Shown piece after piece: positions 21,154-30,632 of a DNA stretch of 46,457 bases. The notes beneath the pieces are model-generated. The model did no database searches, was not told the origin of the DNA, and saw nothing but the letters and a program-made list of their open reading frames with translations. This DNA is from Solirubrobacterales bacterium (lineage in GTDB: Bacteria; Actinomycetota; Thermoleophilia; Solirubrobacterales; Solirubrobacteraceae), in assembly GCA_026392385.1 (NCBI GenBank), contig JAPLCG010000018.1, forward strand, positions 1 through 46,457, written 5' to 3'. How positions within the stretch are numbered: position 1 is the first letter of the stretch; each line of letters begins with the position of its first letter. The position numbers and the translations under genes are program-made.

Positions 21154-21603
21154 TTAGCTGTTGTCCTCTACGTATCCCTTCAGCTTGCCGGGCATCGTGT
21201 CAACCATCTGACCGCGCAGTAGATCAACGAGCGGACCGCGAATCAACATCCCGAGGCCACGGCCCATGTCAACGGTCATCTCATAGGTCGCCTTTGTGGT
21301 TCCGTCACCAAGGTCTTCGAGTGTCCACGAACCTTCAACCGACTTCATGTCGCCCTTCTTCTGCTTCCAGGAAAGCCCATTTGGCTCGTCGTAGCTGAAC
21401 TCAAGTTCGCTGGTCACAGTCTTAACCCGCGCATCGCTCTTTGTACGAACAAGAACTTGATTTCCATCCTTGTCGCGTTTGAGAACCTCAGCATCCTTAA
21501 TCTCCGGCTGCCAAGCAGGTGAGTTCTCAACATCGGCTGCAACCGCGTAGACGGCTTCAATCGGTGCATTAATCGTTTCGGTTGCGCTTCCGTGAATCGC
21601 CAT
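21154..21603 (-). CDS. SRPBCC (polyketide cyclase/START-like) protein
   Basis: MAIHGSATETINAPIEAVYAVAADVENSPAWQPEIKDAEVL...GDGTTKATYEMTVDMG. Confidence 0.85.
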   Translation of the reverse strand: MAIHGSATETINAPIEAVYAVAADVENSPAWQPEIKDAEVLKRDKDGNQVLVRTKSDARVKTVTSELEFSYDEPNGLSWKQKKGDMKSVEGSWTLEDLGDGTTKATYEMTVDMGRGLGMLIRGPLVDLLRGQMVDTMPGKLKGYVEDNS

Positions 21604-21664
21604 CAGTTGCTCTCCTCGCGTTTGCGACCGACTCCCCCGCCGGTCTTTGTAACTGCGGCGCCGA

Positions 21665-23323
21665 TCAGAAGACCGGCGTCTCCCGATAAGTGCCAAATAC
21701 CTTCTGCAGTGACTTGATCATCTCGCCCTCAGTGCAATCTGCGCGCGCCGCATCAAGCAGTGGCTCCATCAAATTGGTGCCTGCCTCGGCGGCTGACTGA
21801 AGATTCGCGAGTGCTACCTCAACGCCAGCCGCGTCGCGGCGGTTGCGCAGCTCAGCAAGCCGCTCGATCTGCTGGCTCTCGAGTACCGGATCAATCCGCA
21901 GAATCGGCGTTTGATCCTCCGACCCTTCGGTGAAGGCATTGACGCCAACTACCTGCCGTCGTCCAGCTTCAATCTCTTTCTGCAGATCGAATGCGGCATC
22001 GGCAATCTCTCGCTGCGGGAACCCCTCCTTGACGGCAGCAACCATGCCGCCGAGCTCATCAATCCGACGGAAGTAGTCGTAGGCCTGAGCCTCAATTGCA
22101 TCGGTCATCGCCTCAACAGCGTATGAGCCTCCGAGTGGATCAATCGTGTTTGCGACTCCGGTTTCGAGTGCGATGATCTGCTGGGTTCGCAGGGCAATTC
22201 GTACCGCCTCCTCGGTCGGAAGCGCGAGCGCTTCGTCGTAGGAGTTGGTGTGCAGGGATTGTGTTCCTCCAAGCACTCCAGCTAGCGCCTCAATTGCCGT
22301 GCGGACAATGTTGTTGAGCGGCTGCTGGGCGGTCAAGGAAACGCCTGCTGTCTGCGTGTGGAAGCGCATCAGCCACGAACGTGGATCCTTGGCGCCAAAT
22401 GTCTCCTTCAGTTCGCGTGCCCAGATCCTGCGCGCTGCTCGGTACTTGGCAATCTCCTCAAAGAAGTCAATTTGTGCGTTGAAGAAGAACGAGAGCCGCG
22501 GCGCGAAATCGTCAACATTGAGGCCACGCTCAACTGCCTCTTCGACGTAGGTGAGGCCGTCCTTGAGCGTGAAGGCGAGCTCCTGAGCTGCGGTCGCCCC
22601 CGCCTCACGGATGTGGTAGCCACTGATTGAAACCGGATGCCAGCGTGGCATCTCCTGCGAACACCATTCGATCATGTCACCGACCAGCCGCATCGCTGGA
22701 TCGATTGGGAAGCACCACTCCTTCTGAGCGATGTACTCCTTGAGAATGTCGGTCTGGATTGTCCCCGCGAGGTCCTTCGCGGCGACTCCCTGGCGCTCGG
22801 CGGCAACTACATAGAAGGCGAGCATGATCGCCGCCGGGGCATTAATCGTCATCGAGACTGAAACCTCACCAAGCGGAATGCCGTCGAACAGACGCTCCAT
22901 GTCCTCAAGCGAATCGACTGCGACGCCCTCGCGACCAACCTCGCCATGCGAGAGCGGATCGTCTGAGTCGTGGCCCATCAGTGATGGCATGTCGAACGCA
23001 GTCGACAGGCCGGTCTGGCCGTGCTCGAGCAGGTAGTGGAAGCGCTTGTTTGTCTCCTCGGCCGTGCCGAAGCCCGCGAACTGGCGCATCGTCCAGAGGC
23101 GACCCCTGTACATCGAGCCATAAACACCGCGGGTGAACGGGTACTGACCGGGCAGGCCGATCGAGTCGTCAAGGTCAGATGGCAGATCGGCAGCCGTGTA
23201 GAGCGGATCGACCGGTTCGTTCGACAGCGTTGTGAAGGGAACGTCGCGCTCGGGAGTCCTGTCAAAAGTCTCGCTTCGCCAACGCTCTAGGTCGTCGGCA
23301 AATGTCCGTGGTGTCGCTGCCAT
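21665..23323 (-). CDS. Methylmalonyl-CoA mutase-type catalytic large subunit (separate from B12 domain)
   Basis: [63 protein letters not shown]...[19 protein letters not shown]...[32 protein letters not shown]. Confidence 0.92.
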   Translation of the reverse strand: MAATPRTFADDLERWRSETFDRTPERDVPFTTLSNEPVDPLYTAADLPSDLDDSIGLPGQYPFTRGVYGSMYRGRLWTMRQFAGFGTAEETNKRFHYLLEHGQTGLSTAFDMPSLMGHDSDDPLSHGEVGREGVAVDSLEDMERLFDGIPLGEVSVSMTINAPAAIMLAFYVVAAERQGVAAKDLAGTIQTDILKEYIAQKEWCFPIDPAMRLVGDMIEWCSQEMPRWHPVSISGYHIREAGATAAQELAFTLKDGLTYVEEAVERGLNVDDFAPRLSFFFNAQIDFFEEIAKYRAARRIWARELKETFGAKDPRSWLMRFHTQTAGVSLTAQQPLNNIVRTAIEALAGVLGGTQSLHTNSYDEALALPTEEAVRIALRTQQIIALETGVANTIDPLGGSYAVEAMTDAIEAQAYDYFRRIDELGGMVAAVKEGFPQREIADAAFDLQKEIEAGRRQVVGVNAFTEGSEDQTPILRIDPVLESQQIERLAELRNRRDAAGVEVALANLQSAAEAGTNLMEPLLDAARADCTEGEMIKSLQKVFGTYRETPVF

Positions 23324-23370
23324 CGAACCGGAGTCTAAACCCACATGCGAGGTTCGGACTTAGTAGGCAG

Positions 23371-24501
23371 TCAACGCGCAGCTTCGCCCAAGAGCGCGCG
23401 GGCAATCACGAGGCGCTGAACTTCACTTGTGCCTTCGTAAATCTCAGTGATCTTCGCATCACGGTAGTAACGCTCAGCGGGCAGGTCGGTCATATAACCG
23501 GCACCACCCATGACCTGGATCGCTTCACCTGTCTGGAATCGGGCGACGCGGCTAGCGAACAGCTTGGCCTGCGCCCCCTCAACTGTGTGCGGCTCGCCAA
23601 GATCCTTGAGCATCGCGGCACGCAGGTAGAGCGCGCGGGCAGCTTCAACATCGGTACTCATCTCAGCGATCTTCGCCTGAATCTGGCCGAGCTTTGCGAT
23701 CGGAGCTCCGAATGCCTCGCGCTCCTTTGCCCAGTCGATGGCAAGGTCGAGGGCCCCTTGCGCTAGCCCGGTCGCTTGCGCGGCAATACCAATCCGGCCA
23801 CCGTCCATCACGCCGAGTGCGATCCGCATCCCCTGACCGGGTTCGCCAAGCCGCTCACATTCGACGCCATCAAAGGAAAGGTCCGCCGTGTTCGAAGCGT
23901 GCAGACCCATCTTTTCCGGCGTGCCAACCAGCTCAAGTCCACTCGCCGGCCGTTCGACGATGAAGGCGGACGGCTTCCCGTCTGCTTCGCTGTCGCGCGC
24001 TATTACGACAATCGTCTTCGCAAACGAGCCGTTCGTTACCCACTGCTTGTTTCCATGCAAACGACCATCGCGAAACTCGGTTCTGATCGCCCCAAGGTCA
24101 CTTCCAGCATGCGACTCGGTCAAGGCGATCGCCGCCAGACCATGCCCTTGGGCAAGTGGTGGAATCAGCCGCTGCTGCTGCTCCTCACTGCCGAACTGGA
24201 GGATCGGCTGTGTACCGACCGAGAGGTGCACTGAGACGGTCACAGCAAGCGATGCCTCTACGCGCGAGAGCTCCTCGATTACAAGCGCTGCCGATGTAAA
24301 GCCAGCCCCCGCTCCTCCAAGTGAACTGGGAACACAGATGCCGAGCAGCCCAAGCTGTCCCAACTGATCAACTAGCGCCTTCGGGAACTCGCGCTGACGG
24401 TCGCGCTGGGCAGCACCAGGCGCCACCTGCTCGTCGGCAAACCGCTTAGCGAGCAAACGCGTTTCGTTCTGCTCGTCACTGAGTCCAGGAATCAAACCCA
24501 T
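23371..24501 (-). CDS. Acyl-CoA dehydrogenase
   Basis: ALTESHAGSDLGAIRTEF; QVMGGAGYMTDLPAERYYRDAKITEIYEGTSEVQRLVIAR. Confidence 0.95.
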   Translation of the reverse strand: MGLIPGLSDEQNETRLLAKRFADEQVAPGAAQRDRQREFPKALVDQLGQLGLLGICVPSSLGGAGAGFTSAALVIEELSRVEASLAVTVSVHLSVGTQPILQFGSEEQQQRLIPPLAQGHGLAAIALTESHAGSDLGAIRTEFRDGRLHGNKQWVTNGSFAKTIVVIARDSEADGKPSAFIVERPASGLELVGTPEKMGLHASNTADLSFDGVECERLGEPGQGMRIALGVMDGGRIGIAAQATGLAQGALDLAIDWAKEREAFGAPIAKLGQIQAKIAEMSTDVEAARALYLRAAMLKDLGEPHTVEGAQAKLFASRVARFQTGEAIQVMGGAGYMTDLPAERYYRDAKITEIYEGTSEVQRLVIARALLGEAAR

Positions 24502-25262
24502 CGTCGCCCATCCCTTCTGGCTACTAGCGCGCCGATACCGCCGGCAAGTGCCGTTGTAAGGATCGCGCCGCCAAGAACTAGGCGGCGACCGATCGTTTCA
24601 AAGGTCATTATCTCCCAGCCCTCTTCGGCAGCAACCTTCGCCAACGGCCGGTCAGGGTTGACGGCAACCGGGTGACCGACGGCGCGCAGCATTGGCAGGT
24701 CAGACTCGGAATCCGAATATGCGTAGGACTCAGCCAGGTCGAATCCCTGATCGGCGGCAAGTTTGCGGATTGCCTCCGCCTTACCCTCGCGGTAGGTGAA
24801 GATCCCCTCACCGCGGCCGGTATAGCGGCCGTCAACGATCTCTGACCGCGCACCGATCCCACCGTCAAAGCCAAGAATCAGCGCGAGCAGGCCAGCGATT
24901 TCCTGCGAAGCGGCAGTCATGATGTAGACGGGGCGGCCAGCATCTTGGTGCATCCACGCCTCCTTCAGCATCTGCGGGTAGAGGCGTGGAAGGACGCCAG
25001 CAAGCACATCCGGGGCGAGCCGCTGCATTGAGCGGGCATCAACCCCCTCAATCAGCGATGCAATCCGGTCGCGCAACTCGTCGGTGCGTTCGTCGGTTGA
25101 TCCAACCAACCGAAACCTCAAGTTCTCATAGGCGGAGCTCGCCATCCGTCGCCTCGACAGGAGCCCAGCCCGATATGCAGCACGGCCAAACTCGAACGCC
25201 GACGATCCAGCCATCAGCGTGCGGTCGAGGTCGAAGAAGACGGCGGAACGGCCCGCCATCAC
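24492..25262 (-). CDS. HAD-IB family hydrolase (SerB-like)
   Basis: SAVFFDLDRTLMAGSSAFEF; SYAYSDSESDLPMLRAVGHPVAVNPDRPLAKVA. Confidence 0.9.
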   Translation of the reverse strand: MMAGRSAVFFDLDRTLMAGSSAFEFGRAAYRAGLLSRRRMASSAYENLRFRLVGSTDERTDELRDRIASLIEGVDARSMQRLAPDVLAGVLPRLYPQMLKEAWMHQDAGRPVYIMTAASQEIAGLLALILGFDGGIGARSEIVDGRYTGRGEGIFTYREGKAEAIRKLAADQGFDLAESYAYSDSESDLPMLRAVGHPVAVNPDRPLAKVAAEEGWEIMTFETIGRRLVLGGAILTTALAGGIGALVARRDGRRWV

Positions 25263-25269
25263 AGCTCCC

Positions 25270-26219
25270 TCAGGATGCCCGCAGAATCACGGCATCGCCC
25301 TGACCGCCGCCCGAACAGATCGCGACGACACCGAGGCCGCCGCCACGACGGCGTAGCTCCAGCGCCAGCGTTCCGAGAATCCGCGCGCCAGAGGCCCCAA
25401 TTGGGTGCCCAAGTGCGATTGCTCCACCGTGGATATTGACCTTGTCCTCATCGAGGTCAAGCATCCTCATCGAATTGAGCGCCACCGAACGGCAGTCGTC
25501 GAACCATCCTCAACGAAGATCGCTGGAAGCGTTGCGAGCCGTTCAAGAGTTGTATCGGCACGAGGACTCTCATCCGTGTCAACAACCGTCTCACCCTTAC
25601 GCGACTTGATTGTTACCGGGACGATCTCCTCAGCCATCACTCCCGACTCAATTGCTTTGAGCGCAAGTTCATGGCTGCGCAGAGCGAAGCGGTCCATGTC
25701 AGGACGGCTCATCTCAAACTCAGCAGCAACCTCAGACGCCTCGTGCGCCATGTGCTTACCAGAGAATGGGTTCGTCAGACCATCCTTGATCATTGCGTCG
25801 TTGGCCTTGACATCTCCCATCCGGAAGCCTTGGCGTGCACCCGGCAACAGGTAGGGAGCATTCGTCATTGATTCCATGCCACCACCGAGACCAACCTCAA
25901 TGTCACCAACACGAATTGCCGTATCAATCAGCGCTACGGCCCGAACGCTTGATGCACAAACCTTGTTGACGGTCTCGGAGCTGACCTCCTTTGGAATGCC
26001 ACCCTTGATCTGAGCCTGCCGCGAAGGGATCTGGCCCTGGCCGGCCTGAAGGACCTGCCCCATGACGACATGGTCAATCTGCTCGCCCTCAATGCCAGCC
26101 CGTTCCAGCGCTGCGGCAATAGCGATTCCACCAAGGTCGGTGGCGTCCTGGCTGGCCAGGCTGCCGGACATCTTGCCGATTGGCGTACGTGCGGCAGAGA
26201 GGATCACGGTCTTGGGCAT
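25270..26219 (-). pseudogene. Acetyl-CoA C-acyltransferase (thiolase), disrupted by internal deletion and frameshift
   Basis: N-terminal part MPKTVILSAARTPIGKMSGSL...NKVCASSVRAVAL...[19 protein letters not shown] then out of frame; C-terminal part in another frame [69 protein letters not shown]. The ...GINDGA...NEAFA segment is missing. Confidence 0.87.
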
Positions 26220-26281
26220 CAATGGTCTCCGGTCTAGTTCAGTCGGGTAATAAGGCAAGCGTAGCGATAGGCTCCGAGGCG

Positions 26282-27730
26282 ATGCAGGTTGAGGCCACCA
26301 CGACAGCACCGGGCGCAACGCTTGCCGACACGATTGCGGTGCCGGTATTCGAAGCTGAGGGGATCGCCCATGACCTTGAAGGCGGGCAGCTTGACGCACT
26401 AGTTGACCGCGGCGAGGCACGAACTTCGGTTGGTTCGGTTGCTCTAACCCACGCAGGATCAACCCGCTATCTGATCTACGGACTCGGTAGCCGCGACAGG
26501 CTTGACGGCGAAGCAGCAAGGCGCGCCGCCGCAGCGGTTGAAGCCGAAGCCCGCCGACTTGGTACTGAAACGCTCTGTGTTGAGATCCCTCATCACGCGT
26601 CCGATCAGGTTGTTGAAGGGCTCGTTGAGGGAGTTGTGTTGTCAGCACATCGCTGGGACACCCGCAAGACCGAGAACTCCGCTCGGCGCGAACCAGCAAC
26701 CAGAGTTCTGCTTAGCGACCATCAGGATCGTTCAGCTGCAGTCGCCCGCGGATTTTTGCTCGCTACAGCGCAGAACTGCGCACGCGACCTTCAGAACGCG
26801 CCACCGAACGAGTTGACTCCGGAGGCACTAGTCGCCCGTGCCGAAGAGATTGCCCTGCTTAGTGAGCACGCTTCGTTGGAGACACTTGACCGTGCCGGAC
26901 TGATCGCTGCCGGCTGCGGAGCCTTCGCCGCTGTCGCTCAAGGATCGGTACGCGAGCCGCGGATGATCATTCTGCGCTGGTCACCACCGGGTGTCGACGC
27001 CAAACCACTCGCAATCGTTGGCAAGGCGGTCACCTTTGACAGCGGTGGCATCTCGATCAAGCCCTCAGGCGGCATGGAAGAGATGAAGTTCGACATGTCC
27101 GGCGGAGCAACTGCGCTCGAAGCAACCGCTGCGATCATTGAGCTTGGCATCGCGACGCCCGTCATCTGCATTGTCGGCGCGACTGAAAACCTCCCATCCG
27201 GCAGCGCGATGCTCCCAAGCGACATCGTCACCGCTTCCGATGGAACAACGATCGAGATTGACAACACCGACGCTGAGGGTCGACTCGTCCTAGCTGATTG
27301 CATTGTCCGAGCCAAGGCTGAGGGCGCCAGCCGAATAGTTGACTTTGCGACGCTGACTGGCGCGATGCGCATCGCGCTCGGCCATGCCTATGCGGGACTG
27401 TTCAGCAACAGCGATGCATGGGCCGAGCAACTGCTTGACGCTTCAGCAGAAAGTGGTGAGCCACTCTGGCGGATGCCACTCCATCCTTCATACATGAAGA
27501 TGATTGAGGGTCGATACGCCGACATTCGCAACACCTCAAGCAAGCGTGTCGCCGGCGCATCGACCGGGGCCGAGTTCATCCACCACTTCGCAGGCGACGA
27601 GATCCCATGGGCGCACATTGACATCGCCGGCGTTGCCGACGGCGTTGGCCTTCCCTACGCAAAGCATGGCGGAGCTGGCTTCGGAGTCAGGCTGCTTGTC
27701 TGCTTGACAGAATCGCTTGCCGAGGCATGA
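26282..27730 (+). CDS. pepA: M17 leucyl aminopeptidase
   Basis: VGKAVTFDSGGISIKPSGGMEEMKFDMSGGA; NTDAEGRLVLADCI metal-binding motif. Confidence 0.95.
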   Translation: MQVEATTTAPGATLADTIAVPVFEAEGIAHDLEGGQLDALVDRGEARTSVGSVALTHAGSTRYLIYGLGSRDRLDGEAARRAAAAVEAEARRLGTETLCVEIPHHASDQVVEGLVEGVVLSAHRWDTRKTENSARREPATRVLLSDHQDRSAAVARGFLLATAQNCARDLQNAPPNELTPEALVARAEEIALLSEHASLETLDRAGLIAAGCGAFAAVAQGSVREPRMIILRWSPPGVDAKPLAIVGKAVTFDSGGISIKPSGGMEEMKFDMSGGATALEATAAIIELGIATPVICIVGATENLPSGSAMLPSDIVTASDGTTIEIDNTDAEGRLVLADCIVRAKAEGASRIVDFATLTGAMRIALGHAYAGLFSNSDAWAEQLLDASAESGEPLWRMPLHPSYMKMIEGRYADIRNTSSKRVAGASTGAEFIHHFAGDEIPWAHIDIAGVADGVGLPYAKHGGAGFGVRLLVCLTESLAEA

Positions 27731-27731
27731 G

Positions 27732-28880
27732 ATGAACTTCGACCTTTCAGACGAACACCGCCTGCTGCGCGACTCAGTCCGCGAATTCGCCGAGGGCGAA
27801 GTCGCACCGATCGCCGAGGAGATTGATCACAACAAGCGCTTCCCAATTGAGATCGTCAGGAAGATGTCCGACCTCGGCTGGATGGGCATCCCGTTCCCCG
27901 AGTCTGTTGGCGGCGGTGGCGGCGACTCGCTCGCCTATGCGATCGCCGTCGAGGAACTGACTCGGATCGACAGCTCGGTTGCGATCACGCTCTGCGCACA
28001 CACATCGCTTGGCACTCAGCCGATCTACCAGTTCGGCAGTGACGCGCAGAAGGCAGAGTGGCTGCCAAGGCTCTGCTCCGGTGAGCTGTTAGGCGCATTT
28101 GGGCTGACTGAGCCGGAGGCAGGATCGGACGCCGGCAACACCCAGACTCGGGCCGAGCTTGAAGATGGTGAGTGGGTAATCAACGGCGCGAAACAGTTCA
28201 TTACCAATGCAGGCACCGAGATCTCCGGCGTTGTTGCGATCACAGCAGTCACCGGCGAAGATGAACGCGGTCGCAAGGAGATCAGCAACATCCTCGTCCC
28301 AAACGGCACGCCCGGCTACGAACAGGGTAAGCAGTACGGCAAGATCGGATGGCACGCATCTGACACGCGTCCGCTGACATTCACCGACTGTCGTGTTCCA
28401 GAAGAGAACCTGCTTGGCCCGCGCGGAGCAGGCTTCAAGCAGTTCCTGCAGATTCTCGATATCGGGCGCATTGGTGTCGCCGCTATGGGCGTTGGCCTTG
28501 CCCAGGGCGCTCTCGACCTAGCGATCGCCTACGCGAACGAGCGCGTTGCATTCGGCCAGAAGATCGCCAAGTTCCAAGCTATCCAAGCGAAGATCGCGAA
28601 CATCTCAGCCGAGCTTGAAGGGGCTCGCTTGCTGACCTATAAGGCGGCACTTGAGAAGGATCAGGGGCGTGACTTCTCACTGACTGCAGCTCAGGCAAAG
28701 TTGAAGACAGGCCGCCTTGCCGTCTGGGCTGCCGAGGAGGCACTCCAAATCCACGGCGGTTACGGCTGGATCGACGAATATGCGATCTCACGGCTTTACC
28801 GCGACGCCAAGATCCTCACGATTGGCGAGGGGACCGATGAGGTTCAGCAGATGGTGATTGCTCGCAAACTTGGCTGCTGA
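27732..28880 (+). CDS. Acyl-CoA dehydrogenase (short/branched-chain type)
   Basis: MNFDLSDEHRLLRDSVREFAEGEVAPIAEEID...GLTEPEAGSDAGNTQTRAEL...QIHGGYGWIDEYAISRLYRDAKILTIGEGTDEVQQMVIAR. Confidence 0.95.
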   Translation: MNFDLSDEHRLLRDSVREFAEGEVAPIAEEIDHNKRFPIEIVRKMSDLGWMGIPFPESVGGGGGDSLAYAIAVEELTRIDSSVAITLCAHTSLGTQPIYQFGSDAQKAEWLPRLCSGELLGAFGLTEPEAGSDAGNTQTRAELEDGEWVINGAKQFITNAGTEISGVVAITAVTGEDERGRKEISNILVPNGTPGYEQGKQYGKIGWHASDTRPLTFTDCRVPEENLLGPRGAGFKQFLQILDIGRIGVAAMGVGLAQGALDLAIAYANERVAFGQKIAKFQAIQAKIANISAELEGARLLTYKAALEKDQGRDFSLTAAQAKLKTGRLAVWAAEEALQIHGGYGWIDEYAISRLYRDAKILTIGEGTDEVQQMVIARKLGC

Positions 28881-28913
28881 GCCAGCGAAGCCAAGACCAG
28901 CCTTCAGACTTGC

Positions 28914-29873
28914 CTATGCGTCATTTCGGCTGGCGAGAATTTCTACGGCAGCAGCAGCAGGGTCAAGCTCTCGCGCGGCCACCCGGTTGAGCAGCTGCTC
29001 AAAGCCTGGATCAGATGCGATCGCGCTCTCAAGGTCACGGCGGAGGCGGCCGGTCGCAATCGAGAGAATCTCTGAACGGAGGTTGTGCCGACGTCGCTGC
29101 GCAAGTGTGCCATCGGCTTCCATAAACGCACGGTGCTCAGAGAGGCTGTCGAGCAGCTCTTCGACTCCCTCACCGCGCAGCGCCTCAGTCTTGATTATCG
29201 GTGGCACCCAACCATCCATTGGTCCGAGCGAGAGGACACTGCGAACCTCGCGAACCATCGTGTCTGTCATTGGGTGATCGCATTTGTTGATGACGATCAC
29301 ATCGGGAATCTCCATGACTCCGGCCTTCAAGGCTTGGATTGAGTCACCGGAACCGGGCATCAGAACAAGAACGACCGTGTCGGCATGGTCAATGATGTCG
29401 ACCTCAGCCTGCCCAACGCCAACCGTTTCAAGCAGCACGAGGTCTCGCCCCGAAGCATCAATCAGCAGCGCCGCCTGCAATGAGGCTTCGGACAGACCGC
29501 CAAGCGCGCCACGATTTGCCATTGAGCGGATAAACACGCCCGGATCAAGGAAGTGTTCAGTAAGGCGGATTCTGTCCCCCAAAAGTGCGCCGTGCGTAAA
29601 TGGCGACGAAGGGTCAATCGAAAGCACGCCAACGGTCTGATCCCGCTCACGTTCAATTCGGGTTATTGCACTGATCAGCGTGCTCTTCCCCGCACCCGGT
29701 GCACCAGTAAGCCCAACCATCCGCGCTCTACCTGTATGCGGATAGACCTCGCTGACAAGCGCCCAGCCCCTCGGGTCGTCATCCTCGACGAGCGAGATTG
29801 CGCGGGCGAGTGCGCGGCGGTCACCGGCCAACAGCCGTTCGGCAAGCCTTTCGTCTTTTGCGGCAACTCCCAT
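28914..29873 (-). CDS. meaB: Methylmalonyl-CoA mutase-associated GTPase (MeaB/ArgK)
   Basis: GLTGAPGAGKSTLISAI; SIDPSSPFTHGALLGDRIRL; LLETVGVGQAEVDIIDHADTVVLVLMPGSGDSIQALKAGVMEIPDVIVINKCD. Confidence 0.95.
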   Translation of the reverse strand: MGVAAKDERLAERLLAGDRRALARAISLVEDDDPRGWALVSEVYPHTGRARMVGLTGAPGAGKSTLISAITRIERERDQTVGVLSIDPSSPFTHGALLGDRIRLTEHFLDPGVFIRSMANRGALGGLSEASLQAALLIDASGRDLVLLETVGVGQAEVDIIDHADTVVLVLMPGSGDSIQALKAGVMEIPDVIVINKCDHPMTDTMVREVRSVLSLGPMDGWVPPIIKTEALRGEGVEELLDSLSEHRAFMEADGTLAQRRRHNLRSEILSIATGRLRRDLESAIASDPGFEQLLNRVAARELDPAAAAVEILASRNDA

Positions 29874-29951
29874 CGATCTTGGATCATCGCAGGAGCGGCA
29901 GCGATCCGGCTGAACTGCCCATAGTTGCCGACGGCTCTACGATCTCCGGTT

Positions 29952-30632
29952 ATGGAATCGCAGCACGAGTCAGACGGCAGCACCGCTGATCGCTCCGGGC
30001 TGCGACCGCCACCCGCGCCACTCCACGGTGGGCCACTGGCACTCTTCACGCATATGCGCCGCAAGCAGATGCTGACGCCGGAGTACGCGAAGTTGATTGT
30101 TCGGTTTGTTTGGCTAAAGCTCCGCTGGGGCAAGCGCCTTAGGACCGATGGACTTGTATTCGTCGCCCCGGGTGTGACCTTTGAGATCGGCCGCGACGCA
30201 ACCCTGACTCTCGGTCGCTGGTCATGGATTGGTCACGGCTGCAAATTCCGCGTCCATGAGGGCGAGGTTGAAATTGGCGCCAAGACCGTCCTAGGCCAGG
30301 AGTGCACGATCACTGCCTTCCAACACATTTCGATCGGTCGTGAATGCATCCTCGCCGACCGGGTGATGCTGATCGACTTTGACCATGGTGTCGTCGAAGT
30401 TGAGCGACCAATCCGCGAGCAGGGCATCTACAAGCGGGATGTGCGCGTCGGCCACAACTGCTGGATTGGCTATGGGGCGTGCATGCTGCGCGGCGTAAGC
30501 GTTGGCGACAACGCGATCGTTGGCACAAGCGCAGTGGTTACAAAGGACGTCCCCGACAACGCGATCGTTGGCGGCTCGCCAGCTCGCGTATTGAGAATGC
30601 GAGAGACGCCCACCCAGATGCGCTGGCGCTAA
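29952..30632 (+). CDS. Hexapeptide-repeat (left-handed beta-helix) acyltransferase
   Basis: VEIGAKTVLGQECTITAFQHISIGRECILADRVMLIDFDHG...VRVGHNCWIGYGACMLRGVSVGDNAIVGTSAVVTKDVPDNAIVGGSPARVLRMRE. Confidence 0.9.
   Translation: MESQHESDGSTADRSGLRPPPAPLHGGPLALFTHMRRKQMLTPEYAKLIVRFVWLKLRWGKRLRTDGLVFVAPGVTFEIGRDATLTLGRWSWIGHGCKFRVHEGEVEIGAKTVLGQECTITAFQHISIGRECILADRVMLIDFDHGVVEVERPIREQGIYKRDVRVGHNCWIGYGACMLRGVSVGDNAIVGTSAVVTKDVPDNAIVGGSPARVLRMRETPTQMRWR

Noticed and set aside
21045-21154. Search for a cobalamin riboswitch near the B12-dependent mutase genes
   Set aside because: No B12-box-like sequence or suitable long leader was seen in the gaps around 20528-20643, 21070-21153 or 23324-23370.
26220-26699. 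Long ORF extension (410 aa) upstream of thiolase MPKTVIL
   Set aside because: Antisense to the well-supported pepA gene and without recognisable protein character; high-GC spurious frame.
30500-30580. Near-identical direct repeat (gacaacgcgatcgttggc) occurring twice in about 50 bp
   Set aside because: Encodes two successive hexapeptide-repeat turns (GDNAIVG / PDNAIVG) of the acyltransferase; normal for the fold.
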